This document shows, in pieces, positions 10,201 to 38,269 of a DNA stretch of 64,000 nucleotides (the first letter of the stretch is position 1; every line of letters begins with the position of its first letter). Location of the stretch: assembly GCF_027409185.1 (NCBI RefSeq), contig NC_084467.1, forward strand, positions 88,234,501 through 88,298,500, in the 5' to 3' direction. A program made the translations under genes and the position numbers. The notes beneath the pieces are model-generated. The model saw only the letters and a program-made list of their open reading frames with translations. It had not been told where the DNA came from and searched no databases. This DNA comes from Cynocephalus volans (Eukaryota > Chordata > Mammalia > Dermoptera > Cynocephalidae).

Positions 10201-13200
10201 ATGGTTTAAAAGCCTGTTGTTTCTCAGTGGGAACTTTTGGCATTTTGAGTGGGCAGTCCTAGCCTGTGCATTCCAGAGCTTCACTGTCCATTCCAAAATA
10301 TCCGTCCTAGTCTCTGAGCAGCAAATGGGAAGTACATTTGTCAAGAACTATGAAAGGTCTGAAATTTCATTTTATTTTCAAGCTGCCAAGTTAGCCTGCC
10401 ACAGGTTCACGGATGCTAGCAGAAGATTTGAGATTCCTGGGTCAGAGACAAAGGATTGTATTGCTCACCACGTAGCAAGCAACAAGAGCTTCTTGTTTGC
10501 ATCAGTTCCCCTTATTCCCCAAGGCCCACAGGATCTATATGGAGGGGCCTAGATGGATGCTGTACATACTTGTGTTATAGCTGAGAATCTCCAAGCTCAG
10601 GAAATACAAATCTTTTAAAATTGGACAGTAAGCAAACCTGCCTGACCTTTATTTCTAAGTAAACATTTCTTTATTATACTGTGCAATAAGTAAGCCTGTC
10701 ATGTGATCTAGAAAGAGACACAATTTCTATTTTCCAATGGTGCTTGGTATACAAATCTCTTTGAAAAGGTAGTCTGGAACAAAGTTACCTCTGCTTGTAA
10801 GATTTGTAGAAAATCAAGAGACCTGTAGGAGACTTATCTCCCCATAGCACTTCTCTGTCATTTTGACAACAATATACCCCTTACATTTCCAAATGCTTCC
10901 CAATTGAGAACCACTGGGCCAAATGGCATAAGCTTAAAAGAAAATATTTTTATGTTACAATGGTGTAGAAGAAAAATGATTAAAATGGTGACCCCACCAC
11001 CACCACATTAGGACTTAGCACCTTTAGTAGAAAGAATGTTGGCTTTGCTTGCAAGTATCTTCCTTACGCAAGGTTTTAATTAAAGTAGGTAAATGGAATA
11101 TGTATTCTGGGGAAAGTTTGAGAGAAAAGGTGAATTTATTAAAAATAGAATACCCTTGAGCGGATTGCATTGCATGCCAGGACACAGTGTCAAGGAAAGG
11201 TAAAAAAGCAGTGGGATGATGAGGTGGGAGAAAGAAATGCTGAACAATATTTACCTGGTACATTATGTAGAATATGAAACTTGGAACCCAGGTAAGGACA
11301 TATCACTGCTCTGCTTTCCTTTGGGAAATTGGTCATCAATTTTTAAATATTTCATATGAAAATAAATTGATGGTAAATTTCTCTAATATAAATAGTTGTC
11401 ACATTTAAAAATCTAATCCACAATACAAGTTACCTGAAGCACTCTGCAACTATTTTAAACTGAGTACATAAAATTCTGATAGTTATAGCTAATTTTCTTT
11501 TTCTTTTTTTTTTTTTTTTAACTGGTAAGGGGATCGCATCCCTTGGCTTGGTGTGGTCCGCACCGCGCTCAGCCAGTGAGCGCACCAGCCATTCCTATAT
11601 AGGATCTGAACCCGCAGCCTCGGCGCTACTAGCGCCACACTTTCCTGAGTGAGCCACAGGGCCAGCCCCTAATTTTCTATTATAGTTTTGTCAGTCGTCT
11701 AACAAAACATTGTAATACCTACAGTCTTCACCCATTCCATTCAGTCACTGGTTTCCATTGCTATCCATATGGGTATAGCTAAACACACAATCAGGATTTT
11801 ACTTTTTTGCCATCTGTGTAAAAGTCCATAGCTATGCTTAACATAATGTCCTCAGGAGTTGTTTTCACTTTTAAAACAGGATTTATAGAAACAGTACTAT
11901 TCATTCATCTAGGTCTACACTGGCCAGTATAGCAGCCACTAGCCACATATGACTATTTAAATTTGAATTAATTAAAATTAAATAAAATTGAAAATCCAGT
12001 TCCTCAGTCACACTAGCCATATTTCAAAGCTAGTGACTACCATGTTGGCCAGGGCAGATATAGAACATTTCCATTATTGCAGAAATTTCTTCTAGACAGT
12101 GCTGATATAAATCCTTACCTAGAACTTATGTCTCTGAAGATAGACTAGAAAGATCTCATTATATTAATTTAAATAATATAGTGTCACAGGACATTGCTAT
12201 TTTCAATTTTTAGTTAGTATTTTAAAATAAAGAAATCAGACTTATACCATTGTAATATCTATGTTTTATCTGTCTTTGGTCATGCTGCATGTCTAATAAA
12301 CAGCATTGTGTAAGTTGGTACTTTGTTTTTGCTTTAACACTGTAAAGCAGAATGGGCACAGTCTTCAGTCTATGCTGCAAACAGGTAAAAACTTTAATAA
12401 AAATTACTGATGAATTTCTTTATACTATAAATGCTTATTCAAATAACCACCTCATCAGAATATGAGATCCATGAATGTACAGACTTTTATCTCTTCTGTT
12501 ATCAACTGTGGTAAATCCCTAGCACCTACAGCAAATCAGGGACCATAGTAGGTACTCAATAATTACTAAAAAAATAAATTAATGGGAAGAAGGGAGAATG
12601 GGATGAAGGGAAGAGTCAGTTTTTCAACTTAATTTTTGTGAGCTTCACCTTATTAACAGTATTATTGTTTTGTTTTTGTTAAGGATTTCTTTATTCAAGA
12701 TATTAATGCAGGCTTAAAAGATGAAACAGAAATACTTGAACAATTAGTAAGTACATTTGACTTCATATTTAATTTTAAAAGGCATTTATGTTATCTCTGT
12801 GTTTTGAATAAGCCGTGTTCCAATATTTGTTTGGAATAAATTTGTTGTTTAGAATGCATTTTCCTATAGAATCATTATTATTAGTGATGGTTGGTTCCCA
12901 GACCAACTCATGACCTATAACAAAACAAGCTAGAATTGGCCCTGAGGCCCCTTTGATTTTTGAATCTGTTTCAGCCTGGATGTGTTCTTGACCCTGAACA
13001 GGTTAGGGGAATTAAAGTAGTACGGCAGAGACTGAGTAGTGGCTTAACAGCTGGGCAATTCTGATGGCAGCTTAGGGAAAAGACTTTATCAGAAAGAAGA
13101 GCCTAAGTTGCCATCAGAATTGCCCAACTTCTAGGCTTCTACTTAGTCTCTGTCATGCTACTTTAAAGCATTTTTTGGCTATATTATTTAGTTTTATTTT

Positions 13201-16200
13201 TGTATCTAGGTTCCAATTTCTTCTCTATCTGAAGAGCAGTTGGAAAACTTAATTAAGAAATTGAGAAAAGCAAGTGAAGGTATGTCTGCCTAAAGTTACA
13301 AGTAAAATTATTTTTATCTTTTTTTTTTTTTTTTGGTGATTGGCCAGTACAGAGATTAAATTATTTTAGAGTACGGTATATACTATGTTTTTCGATCTGA
13401 TAACCTAGATGGCTACTGAGTGTCTAATGGGTGGGTAACGTATAAACGTGGATACACTGGATGAAGGAGTGATTCATGTCCAAGGAGATTTCACTCTGCA
13501 ATTCAGAATGGTGTGCGATTTAAAACTTTTGAATTTTTTCTTTCTGGAATTTTCCATTTAATTTTTTCAGACCACAGTTTACCACAGATAACTGAAACTG
13601 CAGAAAGTGCAATTGCAGTTAGTGACTCCTGTAACTAGGTGGTATATGAGTTGGTACCATTGTTTGAAGTCCTACAATTTCACGTTTGGTTCCTTAAGCC
13701 ATTGTGCTTATATTTCGCACAGGTTTGAATTCTACGCTTAAAGATCATATTATGTCCCATCCAGCATTACACGATGCCCTTAATGACCCTAAAAATGGTG
13801 ATTCTGCAGCTAAGCACCTGAAACAGCAGGTAGGTTGAGGCCATAGTAATACTAAAAATGATCTTTGTTTATTTGTTAAAAGCTAACATTTTATTCTTTC
13901 TAAATATAGTTATTAATGAGATTTTATTTAGTTTCACTTTCAGGGTACAAAATTTTTCTTTTCAAAAAAATGTATAAGCATATATAAGAAAAATTCTGGC
14001 ACGGATATGGTTCTGAGTACTGAGTATTAAATATTTAAAAGCAAGATAAAAATTGAAAGCCAAATAGAAATTATCAATATGAACATACTGCCTTAGGTAG
14101 AAATTACCTTGCTGTTTTCCCATTTAGGCCAAATGTGTTTGTTATAGTTTATAAAATAATCTTGTGAAGTTTGCAGGCTTCTATTTTAGGTACCATTGAA
14201 AAATTAAAGTTACTTGGTCCAAGAAGATGCTTTGTTGAGTTTGGAGCAGGAAAGGGAAAATTATCTCACTGGGTTGATATTGCCTTAAAAGATGCAGAAA
14301 AAGTTCACTTCATCCTAGTAGAAAAGGTGACCACAAGATTCAAGGTAAGTGAAATTCTTGCAATCTATTAGCAACCAAACTTTGTTTGCATTTTTCTTAT
14401 TTAGAAATGCGTGTCTCTTAAAGAAAATGGAAAGAAAATGAGTTTCCTTTTTGTTGTATTTGATTATAGCTTTTATCAGTTCTAATTATATTGATGACTT
14501 AAACTGAAGGTGATTTATTTTTAATCTAAATTTCAAAAGTCCACTGATTTGAGTTCTTAAAATTATTTGCAGAGACAGAAAAATATGTGGAAAGAGCCAA
14601 GCTCAAGCTAGGAGTTAAAAGTCTTGGGTCCTACTGACTCATTCAGTAGACATTTATTGAGCATGCTGCCAGACACCATGATGGACATTGGGCATATAAA
14701 GTCAAATAAGACAAGGTCCCTCTACTCTATTACATATATTTAGAAAGGAGAGACAAGCAAATGAATAGATGATGGTAGTACAGTGTTAGAATATGAAAGA
14801 GTCTGCACAGAGTACAGTGTAGGTTCAAAGGAAGGAGTGACAAGTTTTACTTTATTGCAGGGAAGAGATGGAGAATGACTACAGAAAAGGTAATGCTTGA
14901 GCTAAATCTGGAAAGAGGAATCAGTGTTTGCTAGGTAGAGGATTTGAGAAGCATTCTAGGAAGCAGGAATGGTGTAGCCAAATGCCTGAAACAACAGGAA
15001 AATATGGAAACATTTCTCTATGATGGGAGTACATGATGTGAAGTAGAGTGCAGCGATGGTGAGACTGTAGAGGAGGGCTAGCCTACGGAAGGTCTCATAT
15101 TTTATGCCAAGGAAGGTGTTTGACTTTATCCTTCTGTGTGCTGGGGATACAGTGGAAACAAGATTTAGTACTTGCCTTCAAGAAGCTTATATCTAGTGGG
15201 GCGGATGTATGTATTTTGGTTCAGTGTGCTAAGTGTGTTATGACAATGGTAAGAACCCAATGCTATGGGAGCATGAAGCTAGACCACCGACCTCAGGGAT
15301 ACAGAAAGTTTCATGGAAGAAGGGACAGTTGAAAGGAGATTGAAAGAATATATAAGAGTTGGTGAAGTAAAAAAAGAGTTTGAAAAAGTGTATACTAGCA
15401 GCACCGTTAAGGCTATATCAGAAGAGTCTGAGACTTGAATTAGAGAGATTAATAATAAAATATAATTTTATCCTTTACAAATAAGGCTGTTGCAGTAGGA
15501 TGGAGAGGAGGGGAAAAGTAGGAGAAATGTTAAGATGTTGAAAGCCACAAGACTTCGAGATTTATTATTCATTGAATCTGAGAGAGAAGGAGTAATTTGG
15601 GGTGACGTTTTTATGGCTTAAATGACAGTGGTGCTCTTCCCTGAGAAAGAGAATAAAGGAGGAGGTAGAAGAAGAGTAGGTTTGAAGGCAAAAATAATGA
15701 GTTCAGTTCTGGATGTGCTGCATTTGCTGATAGTGTCTGATGTTCATCAGAGAGATCTGAGCCACAAATGTAGATCTGTAGGTCATAGGAACATGGATAG
15801 AGATTAGAATAGTTGTGATCTTTCAGGGAGTGTAAGAAGAAGAGCAAGCCAAAAATAGTATCCTAGACAAAGTATATAAGACAGAGTAGCTGCCACATAA
15901 TCTTAGATAAGTCACTTAACATCTGTGGATCACAGTTTCTTCGTCAGTGTGGGAATTTTAGGGTTAAAAGAAATAATGTATACATATCAACTGATAAAAT
16001 TTTCAAAATCTATGATATTATTTTGGAGTTTCCATCAAAGAATATACACTTAAATTTTTTTATTCATTCTGTTTTTTTCATTACTAAAAATAAGATGGAA
16101 ACTTATTTGCTCTGAATTTTTAAAACAAATAGAATTTTTCCATTTTTATAAAGCTGTTTTTTTAAAAAAAAAAGCTTTTTTTAACATAAAAAGTTATTGT

Positions 16201-19200
16201 TACATCAATATTGTTTGTGCAGGTAGATGGTAAACACAGAAAGAAAAATTCAGTGTTTGAGAGACTTCAGATTGATATTCAACACTTGTGTTTGAGTAAG
16301 TTGCATAACTTTTCATTGCTTTGCCTAAATTATGAAGTTTCAGACTCTGAGGTTTGCTTAGAAATCATGTGGAACAGCGCTTCAGGGAAAATAAAAGTAT
16401 AATTAATCCATTGTTATGTTATATGTAACATTTAAATAAATGTAAATTGAATTAGGGTTGAAACTTTAAAAAATTGTTTTCAGTGTCAACTGGAAATGAA
16501 GTGTTATACAACTATTAGGGAAAAGCTCAAAAGTTTTGATATGTCCTCATACCATAAACTAGACTCCACCTTAATTTAGCCTTTAGAAGCAACCCAGCAT
16601 TTGTATATAAATCACTGTATTTAAAATTATTTAACTGAATGTATTACTTTTCTGATGTCATAAACTCTCAACAAGTTCTTATTTGTTGAATTCTATAAAG
16701 TAAGAATTTTCTGTTTGAGTCTCTTTTAGCCCTAAAATTCAAAGATTCTAATTAGTTCTCTCTTTTTTAGAAGGCCACATGAATACTTTATCTCACAAGA
16801 AATCTAACTTAATTTTCATTTCCTTTTATTTCAGACAAGGTTCCTGTGCTAAGAGAAAGAAAACTACCTGTGGTAGGAATTGGAAAGCATCTGTGTGGTG
16901 TGGCAACAGGTATGTAAACAAACCAGTAATGTCTAAATTATACATTAGGTTTTAGCTTCACCTGACCCCAACCATTTCGGTAGTGTCTTTTGAATAGTGT
17001 AGATTTCTTATTGTTTACATTGCAACTTATTAATCTTCATAGTAGCACTGGCCTTCTGTAATATCAAATACAGGGCTTTCCTATCTGCTCATTTGGCCAT
17101 TTTGCAGGATGAATTAAGAGTTCTGTGTATAAATACTGTCTCATATGAGACCTTAAAATTTTGGGGGTTATATTTCAACCAAAAAAGGAAACAAATCATT
17201 TATTGAAACTATGATTCCACCCCAGAAACTACTGAATTTTTTAGAAGAGCTGTTTGGGAAGAATCCTGAAACCTTTCCAGTCAGAAGATTATTGTGTTTC
17301 ATGATTCTGGGGAAAAGAAAAAATAAATTTTAGATGAAAAAAAATCTAAGATGTCTAGTCTTAGCACTTCTTTTCATCAGATCTAGCATGGTAAAGTGGA
17401 AATAGCATGCACTTTGGAATCAGGTAGTCTAGACTTCAGCTCTACTCTGTAACCTTGGCAAATTCTTAACTTTTCCAAATTTTGGTTACCTCATATATAA
17501 ATCAGGGATACTAATATAATTTACCAGGTTACATGTAAAGCATCTGGCACATATTAATGCTCAGTAAATGTCAAGTATTGTTATATCTTCTTCTAGGCTT
17601 CTGCTAGTTTTATCATCTACCTATATGGGGAACTTGGAGCCTCCATAAGATATTATTCAAATTTACTGGAAATGGCTTTGAGTACTTTTGAGTACTATAT
17701 ATTTGTATGTTCCTTCATAGTTTTTACTTCTTTCACATAATCTCATTTAAGCCTCTGAAGTAACCAATTCCCTTCTGGGTGGGGAGCATACTCCTTTGAC
17801 TCTTCCCATCTCATCCAAGTTTCTCAAAAGTATAACCTACAAAGACCATTTCTCATGTTCTACATACTTTTTTCTCCTTGATTCACTCTATCTGAATCCT
17901 CCCTTCATCTCTTCTGTAGTTGCTTACCCTGCTTGAAATTCTCTTTCCTTCTCTCTTGTGACACTCTCCTTTCCTGGTTCTTCTGCTACATCTATGCCAT
18001 TCTTCCTCTATTTCTTTCATGATCTCCTTCCAACATCTGTTCTTTAAATATTAATATTCAAACCCATCTGCTACACATCTAATGTGTCTTTCCCCTTCTT
18101 TAAACTCTTTAGAAGCTCCCCATGACCTACAGGATAAAGTCCAAGTTCTTTAACATGATATTCTAGTCTCAATCTGGCTTGTGCCTTTCTCTCTTTGCCA
18201 CTCCCTGTCTCCAGCTTTACTATTCAGTAACATATAACATCAAACCCTGTGTACTTTATGCCATACTGTTTCTACTAGATCTGGAATTCTGCCCCCACCC
18301 ACTCACTCACCCACACAAAAAAACTGGTCAGTTTCTACTTACCTTCAACTCAGTTGTCACCACTCTCAAGGAGTCTTCTTAAATAAGATATGCCCTCTTA
18401 GTGTTATCATTAATACCCTGTACATATTTGACCTTAGTGTGTTTTAATTATCTGTTTATATATCTAATTCTCCCATTAGGCTGTGAATTTTTTGAGCATA
18501 GGGTGTGTCCTAATACCATGCTTGGTATATAACAGGAATTCAGTAACTCTTTCAGTAAATGAATAATGTTGGCCATCAATTTGCTGTGTTTCCTTGTCCC
18601 ATTCTAGGTTTGCGTCTTTGTGCCTTAAGTTCTCTATAAAGAAGGGGTTAAGATAGATTGCCAAAGCTTCTTTTCATTCTTTTTTTTTTTTTTTAGTTTT
18701 TATTTTATTTTAACTTCTCAATATACATTGCAGTTGATTTTCATGTTCCTTTACCCGTTCCAAGCTCCTTTTAATTCTGAAATAATTTAATTCTTTCAGT
18801 AATTTTTCTGGTTATTCACATTTTTGAAAATCATTTACTTCAAATATGAATAAACAGTGACTGAATTACTTTGTCAGAAAAGGATAGTTTATGAAATCAT
18901 AGATTAACTACCACTTTCTCCAAATAATAGGTTCCCAATGTTTATTGGCTAAAATTTATATATTGAATTAAATTTACTGGTGAAATATCAGATCATTTAA
19001 TATGAGGGTACCTCAAAAAGTTCATGGAAAGATTTCTGTTATCTTTTAATTATATTTTTCCGTGAACTTTTTGAAGTACCTTCATATTTACTTGTGACAT
19101 CTTAGGGTAATAAAATTTTTAAATATATATTTGTTTTGATGAACAGACACACGTGACAGTCTAATCAGACAGAAAATAGGGTTTTACATTTGGGGTCTTT

Positions 19201-20913
19201 CCAATATCTGGGGTCATTCCAATATTGTCAGCAGTATTTGGGGTCTTCTTAATATTGTCAGCAATATAGCAGTTTTCAGTGGGAGGTCGGTACAGTCATC
19301 AAAAAACCGTTTGTTTAGTTTTTAAATATACGAACATGTTTTCATTTTAATATAGAGTACATTCGCCTCTAAGTGTGTGTGTGTGTATTAATCATCATTG
19401 CATACCCAGTGCTTTGCACATGAAAAGCATTTGGTAAATACTTGCTGAATTAATGTGTAAATACAATAAGGCTAATCAGTGAGGCCTGCTTTCCATATTC
19501 TGACCCTCTATTCTCAACTCTTTAGTTCATCACTATTTGCTGTGAACATCATACATTTCAATACTAGCATCTTAACTAGCATTATTCTAAACAGAGTTGC
19601 CTTTCTTTTTCTTTGGGTATCTTAAGATCAAAACTTCCCTGGAATGTAAGTATAGTTGACTAAATTTTTAGTATACAAGCCATTTCCTCAGCTAGGGTAA
19701 GAGAAATGAAAGACAATTTAAGTAGACTAAAAGTTTTTCAAATTGTAGATCTTAAGTTTCAGACAGTTTTATTGTGCAGTAGGCTTTTTTTACAATAAAT
19801 TGTTAGAGAAATTAAGATAGTAAGAAAACAGCAAATTTGAACAAAGTTGATAATTCATGATAGGATTATTACAAGTATAAAGCTAAGTAGGTTTTTGTGT
19901 TTTTGTTGTTGGGTTTTTGGAAGCCATACTGCTTAATAAATGTAAAAATATTTATTTTTAAAAACAATGTGGTTTGGGGGGCCACATAATTGTGTTTGCA
20001 GATCTTGCATTACGATGTTTGGTTGAAACCTATGCTGCCAGTTGTGAGGAAAGGAATGAAGAACCTTTAGCCAAACGCATAAAGAATGATAAAACAGAAA
20101 ATGAAATTAACACTTTGGCCAAGGAAGGAAATGAAAAAAATGTCCCAGAGAAGTGGACCCCTGTGGCTGGCATTGTTATTGCACTCTGTTGTCACCACAG
20201 GTGTGATTGGAGACATTATGTGGGCAAAGAATATTTCAGGGCTCTAGGCCTCGGAGCAGTAGAATTCCACTATTTCCAGCGAATGAGTAGTTGGGCAACT
20301 TGTGGAATGCGGAAAACATCTTTGGAAGCCTCAAATATTATCACAAAGAGAAAAGATAATCAGCATGATGATAATGAAAAGCATGATGATGGAGGATACA
20401 GAATCACAGATGACATCACTGATTTGCCTGGGTAAGTGATTACTTTTGTAATGTGCAACACTAAAGGAGAAATATTTCATTGTTGCTGTACTTTCTTGTT
20501 AGATAACTATTACCAACAATTTATTCATGAAAATATATTTTACAATCTAATTTTAGAATAAGTTAAAATATACACATTTTTATTGTCATAAACAAAATGT
20601 GTTTGAAAGCATGGGACATAGCACCTATGTATAATGTGGGTTATTTAGCAGCTTCTCAATAAATACAAGTAACTACAATAATTTTTTAATAATGTTCTGT
20701 GTGTTTACTCAATTTAGGCTTCTTACTGTTGAAGAAAAGAAGAAAATTGGGCATCTTTGTAAATTGCTGATTGACCAAGGCCGAATTCAGTATTTACAGC
20801 AGAAGGGATTCAGTCCTGCTTTGCAGTATTATATTGACCCTCTGGTGTCTTTGGAAAATGTATTGTTAACCGCTTTACCTAATCATTCTTCGTCACCAGA
20901 AACAAGTGCTTAA
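4233..20913 (+). CDS. TRMT13: tRNA:m4X 2'-O-methyltransferase TRM13 homolog, 11 exons
   Basis: The enzyme methylates the 2'-hydroxyl of nucleotide 4 in the acceptor stem of certain tRNAs (Gly, His, Pro in the family), using S-adenosylmethionine. Coding exons: 4233-4379, 7198-7244, 7333-7399, 12684-12746, 13210-13279, 13723-13829, 14177-14344, 16223-16295, 16835-16909, 20002-20431, 20718-20913. They total 1443 nt (480 residues plus stop) with every phase consistent; the human protein is 481. Visible motifs: an N-terminal CCCH zinc finger (C19, C30, C41, H44); a U11-48K-type CHHC finger (C59, H65, H75, C79); the SAM-binding loop VEFGAGKGK near residue 187; GKHLCG near 264; and CCHHRCDWRHYVG in exon 10. 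The start was chosen because MAASAPTPHATGFPAEG matches the known N terminus. The exon 1 donor (GTCTGG) is weak. No frameshift or stop is seen. Confidence 0.96.
5538..5753. mobile_element. MER5A-like hAT-Charlie element
   Basis: Near-complete: GTGATTCTCAACTGGCGGTG at the left and GCCAAGGTTGAGAAACCTTG at the right, with TTGGCAATGTCTG and CAAAATGTCAATAATGCC inside, all in MER5A order. Confidence 0.85.
6025..6220 (-). repeat. MIR SINE relic
   Basis: Antisense MIR: AACACTTAGCATTTACT, TTAGGAGGTAAGACATG, CAGATGAGGCAATAAAT, ending at a decayed anticodon-arm segment. Confidence 0.65.
6468..6613 (-). mobile_element. tRNA-Ile-type SINE, dimer (GCGCTCAGCCAGTGAGCGC subtype)
   Basis: Minus orientation, oligo(A) at its 3' end (poly-T on plus). 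The unit next to the tail carries GCGCTCAGCCAGTGAGCGC, itself nearly palindromic; the distal unit is CACTCTCCCGAGTGAGCC. TSD TCTAAGATGCTTTTTT at 6452-6467 and 6614-6629. Confidence 0.9.
10210..10917. mobile_element. probable hAT-Charlie relic
   Basis: The left end TTGTTTCTCAGTGGGAACTT and the right end CCCAATTGAGAACCACTG resemble the inverted termini of MER5-like hAT elements. The interior is unassigned and carries a 159-codon ORF that I regard as fortuitous. Confidence 0.4.
11500..11669 (-). mobile_element. tRNA-Ile-type SINE, dimer (GCGCTCAGCCAGTGAGCGC subtype)
   Basis: Poly-T, then ACTGGTAAGGGGATCGCATC, GCGCTCAGCCAGTGAGCGC, a TATATAGGATC junction, and a distal unit ending GAGCCACAGGGCCAGCCCC. 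A short TSD (TAATTTTCT) flanks it. Confidence 0.88.
11925..12110. mobile_element. hAT-type MER element
   Basis: Contains GCAGCCACTAGCCACATATG, an AT-rich centre, and CATATTTCAAAGCTAGTGAC. The palindromic arms are typical of the ~200-bp mammalian hAT MITE also found at 2211-2722. Confidence 0.7.
12455..12580 (+). repeat. L2 3' end
   Basis: ATGAGATCCATGAATGTACAG, CCCTAGCACCTACAGC, ATAGTAGGTACTCAATAAT: the L2 3' terminal order. Confidence 0.7.
13012..13166. repeat. 155-bp hairpin with 65-bp arms, TTAA-flanked
   Basis: The left arm (about 13012-13076) and the reverse complement of the right arm (about 13102-13166) are both 65 bases and differ at about 11 positions, around a loop of about 25 bases. 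The perfect core is GGGCAATTCTGATGGCA. Each outer edge is TTAA next to AGTAG/CTACT, as expected for a piggyBac-type MITE with TTAA target duplication, though the terminus is not the usual CCC. It fills most of TRMT13 intron 4 (12747-13209). Confidence 0.75.
13280..13722 (+). other. TRMT13 intron 5
   Basis: A 443-bp intron (donor GTATGT, acceptor TCGCACAG) carrying a 5'-truncated SINE near its start; the remainder is unassigned. Confidence 0.85.
13314..13357 (-). mobile_element. truncated tRNA-Ile-type SINE
   Basis: Poly-T followed by GGTGATTGGCCAGTACAGAG, the 3' end of a SINE monomer, then an abrupt break. AAATTATTTT flanks both sides as a probable TSD, so it was inserted already 5'-truncated. 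Confidence 0.65.
14345..16222 (+). other. TRMT13 intron 7
   Basis: 14640-15840 is old repeat-like sequence of the same purine-rich kind as in intron 3 (GTAGACATTTATTGAGCATG, TTCTAGGAAGCAGGAATGG). A MIR fragment lies at about 15890-15985. No exon or RNA gene is seen. The neighbouring intron 6 (13830-14176) and intron 8 (16296-16834) have no recognisable elements. Confidence 0.7.
17385..17605 (+). repeat. MIR SINE relic
   Basis: Sense MIR: TGGAATCAGGTAGTCTAGAC, AACCTTGGCAAATTCTTAAC, ATCTGGCACATATTAATGCTC, AGTAAATGTCAAGT. Confidence 0.8.
17730..18560 (+). repeat. L2 LINE 3' region
   Basis: Sense L2: AGAAGCTCCCCATGACCTAC, AAGTCCAAGTTC, CTGTGAATTTTTTGAGCATAG, ACCATGCTTGGTATA, ending in AGTAAATGAATAATG. 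Confidence 0.8.
18679..18765 (-). mobile_element. 5'-truncated L1 3' end
   Basis: Poly-T then TTGCAGTTGATTTTCATGTT and CCTTTACCCGTTCC, the reverse complement of the L1 3' end at 55861-56070 (GGTAAACGGACATGAAAATC). It is flanked by near-identical AAGCTTCTTTTCATTCT and AAGCTCCTTTTAATTCT. Confidence 0.7.
19001..19086. mobile_element. palindromic mariner-like MITE
   Basis: TATGAGGGTACCTCAAAAAG at the left mirrors CTTTTTGAAGTACCTTCATA at the right; TA at both edges fits Tc1/mariner target duplication. The centre is ATCTTTTAATTATA. Four more copies lie at 36639, 45221, 50646 and 53444. Confidence 0.85.
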
Positions 20914-20960
20914 TGGAAAAGAAATTTGAACATCATCTGTCTTCCACCAAACAAAATTTT

Positions 20961-20966
20961 TTTAAT
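20961..20966 (-). promoter_or_regulatory. candidate LRRC39 poly(A) signal (ATTAAA)
   Basis: Minus-strand ATTAAA about 180 bases past the LRRC39 stop and within 50 bases of the TRMT13 stop on the other strand. It is the first plausible hexamer in the LRRC39 3' direction. Confidence 0.4.
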
Positions 20967-21037
20967 TATATTTTTATATTCACAAAAATATAATTTAAAT
21001 AGCAGATAATAGGGACTTTAAAAAATGCTATGGCCTC

Positions 21038-21043
21038 ATTAAA
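21038..21043 (+). promoter_or_regulatory. candidate TRMT13 poly(A) signal (ATTAAA)
   Basis: ATTAAA about 125 bases downstream of the TRMT13 stop. Stronger AATAAA hexamers lie at 21794-21799 and 22073-22078. Any of them would place the TRMT13 3' UTR over the LRRC39 3' UTR. Confidence 0.35.
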
Positions 21044-21143
21044 CTTTCGGTAATAGCTTTGTTTTTTACTTCAGAAGTCCAAACATTAGAGAATTCACCA
21101 AATTCCCAAAATAATCCTCTTCAGCAGGCCATCTTGAATTACA

Positions 21144-37917
<16,774 letters not shown>

Positions 37918-38029
37918 TCAAAGAGTTACCAACTTCATTATGTTCTAAACAGCTGAATCACAGATGACATCTCAGAAAGGACCTAATGGTACCAGAGGAA
38001 AAAAAAGCAATGTGCTTCAGATTGTTCAT

Positions 38030-38260
38030 AATAATTATAAATACTAATATTTATTAAACACTTGCTATTTCCAAAAACTATTTTATATACCTTACATACC
38101 ATATCTCACTTAAAAATCCTCATAAAAATACTGCAATATGTGTACTTTTATTGTCTTTAATATACAGGTGAGAAAACTGAGTCTTAAAGAAGGTAAAACA
38201 ATTTGCTGATGTGTGGTAGAGGTGGGAATTGATGCCAAGTCTATTTCCTTTGTTACTAAG
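38030..38260 (-). repeat. MIR SINE relic
   Basis: AATATTTATTAAACACTTGC, CAGGTGAGAAAACTGAGTC, GTGTGGTAGAGGTGGGAATTGATGCC. Confidence 0.75.
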
Positions 38261-38269
38261 TAATTCACA

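Larger units (their letters stand above)
7400..12683 (+). other. TRMT13 intron 3
   Basis: This is the largest TRMT13 intron. 7630-9900 is mostly purine-rich sequence resembling an old mammalian interspersed repeat (words like TATTGAGCACTTA and AGAGCACTCCTAGGCAGA) that I cannot place firmly. A T27 tract lies at 8518-8544. Also present: hAT relics (10210-10917, 11925-12110), a SINE dimer (11500-11669) and an L2 end (12455-12580). A 159-codon ORF (10073-10552) overlaps the hAT relic. Intron 2 (7245-7332) is a plain 88 bp. Confidence 0.7.
16910..20001 (+). other. TRMT13 intron 9
   Basis: Donor GTATGT, acceptor TTTGCAG. Contents: MIR (17385-17605), a long L2 3' segment (17730-18560), an L1 3' end (18679-18765), a mariner-like MITE (19001-19086) and an L2 tip (19395-19460). 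The remainder is unassigned. Confidence 0.85.

Noticed and set aside
13012-13166. Calling the intronic hairpin a miRNA gene
   Set aside because: Arm pairing alone is not evidence of processing; there is no recognised mature sequence, so it is reported as a repeat and a finding only.
19974-20435. 153-codon plus-strand ORF as an independent gene
   Set aside because: It is TRMT13 exon 10 read through its intron borders; the splice sites at 20002 and 20431 fit the phase.
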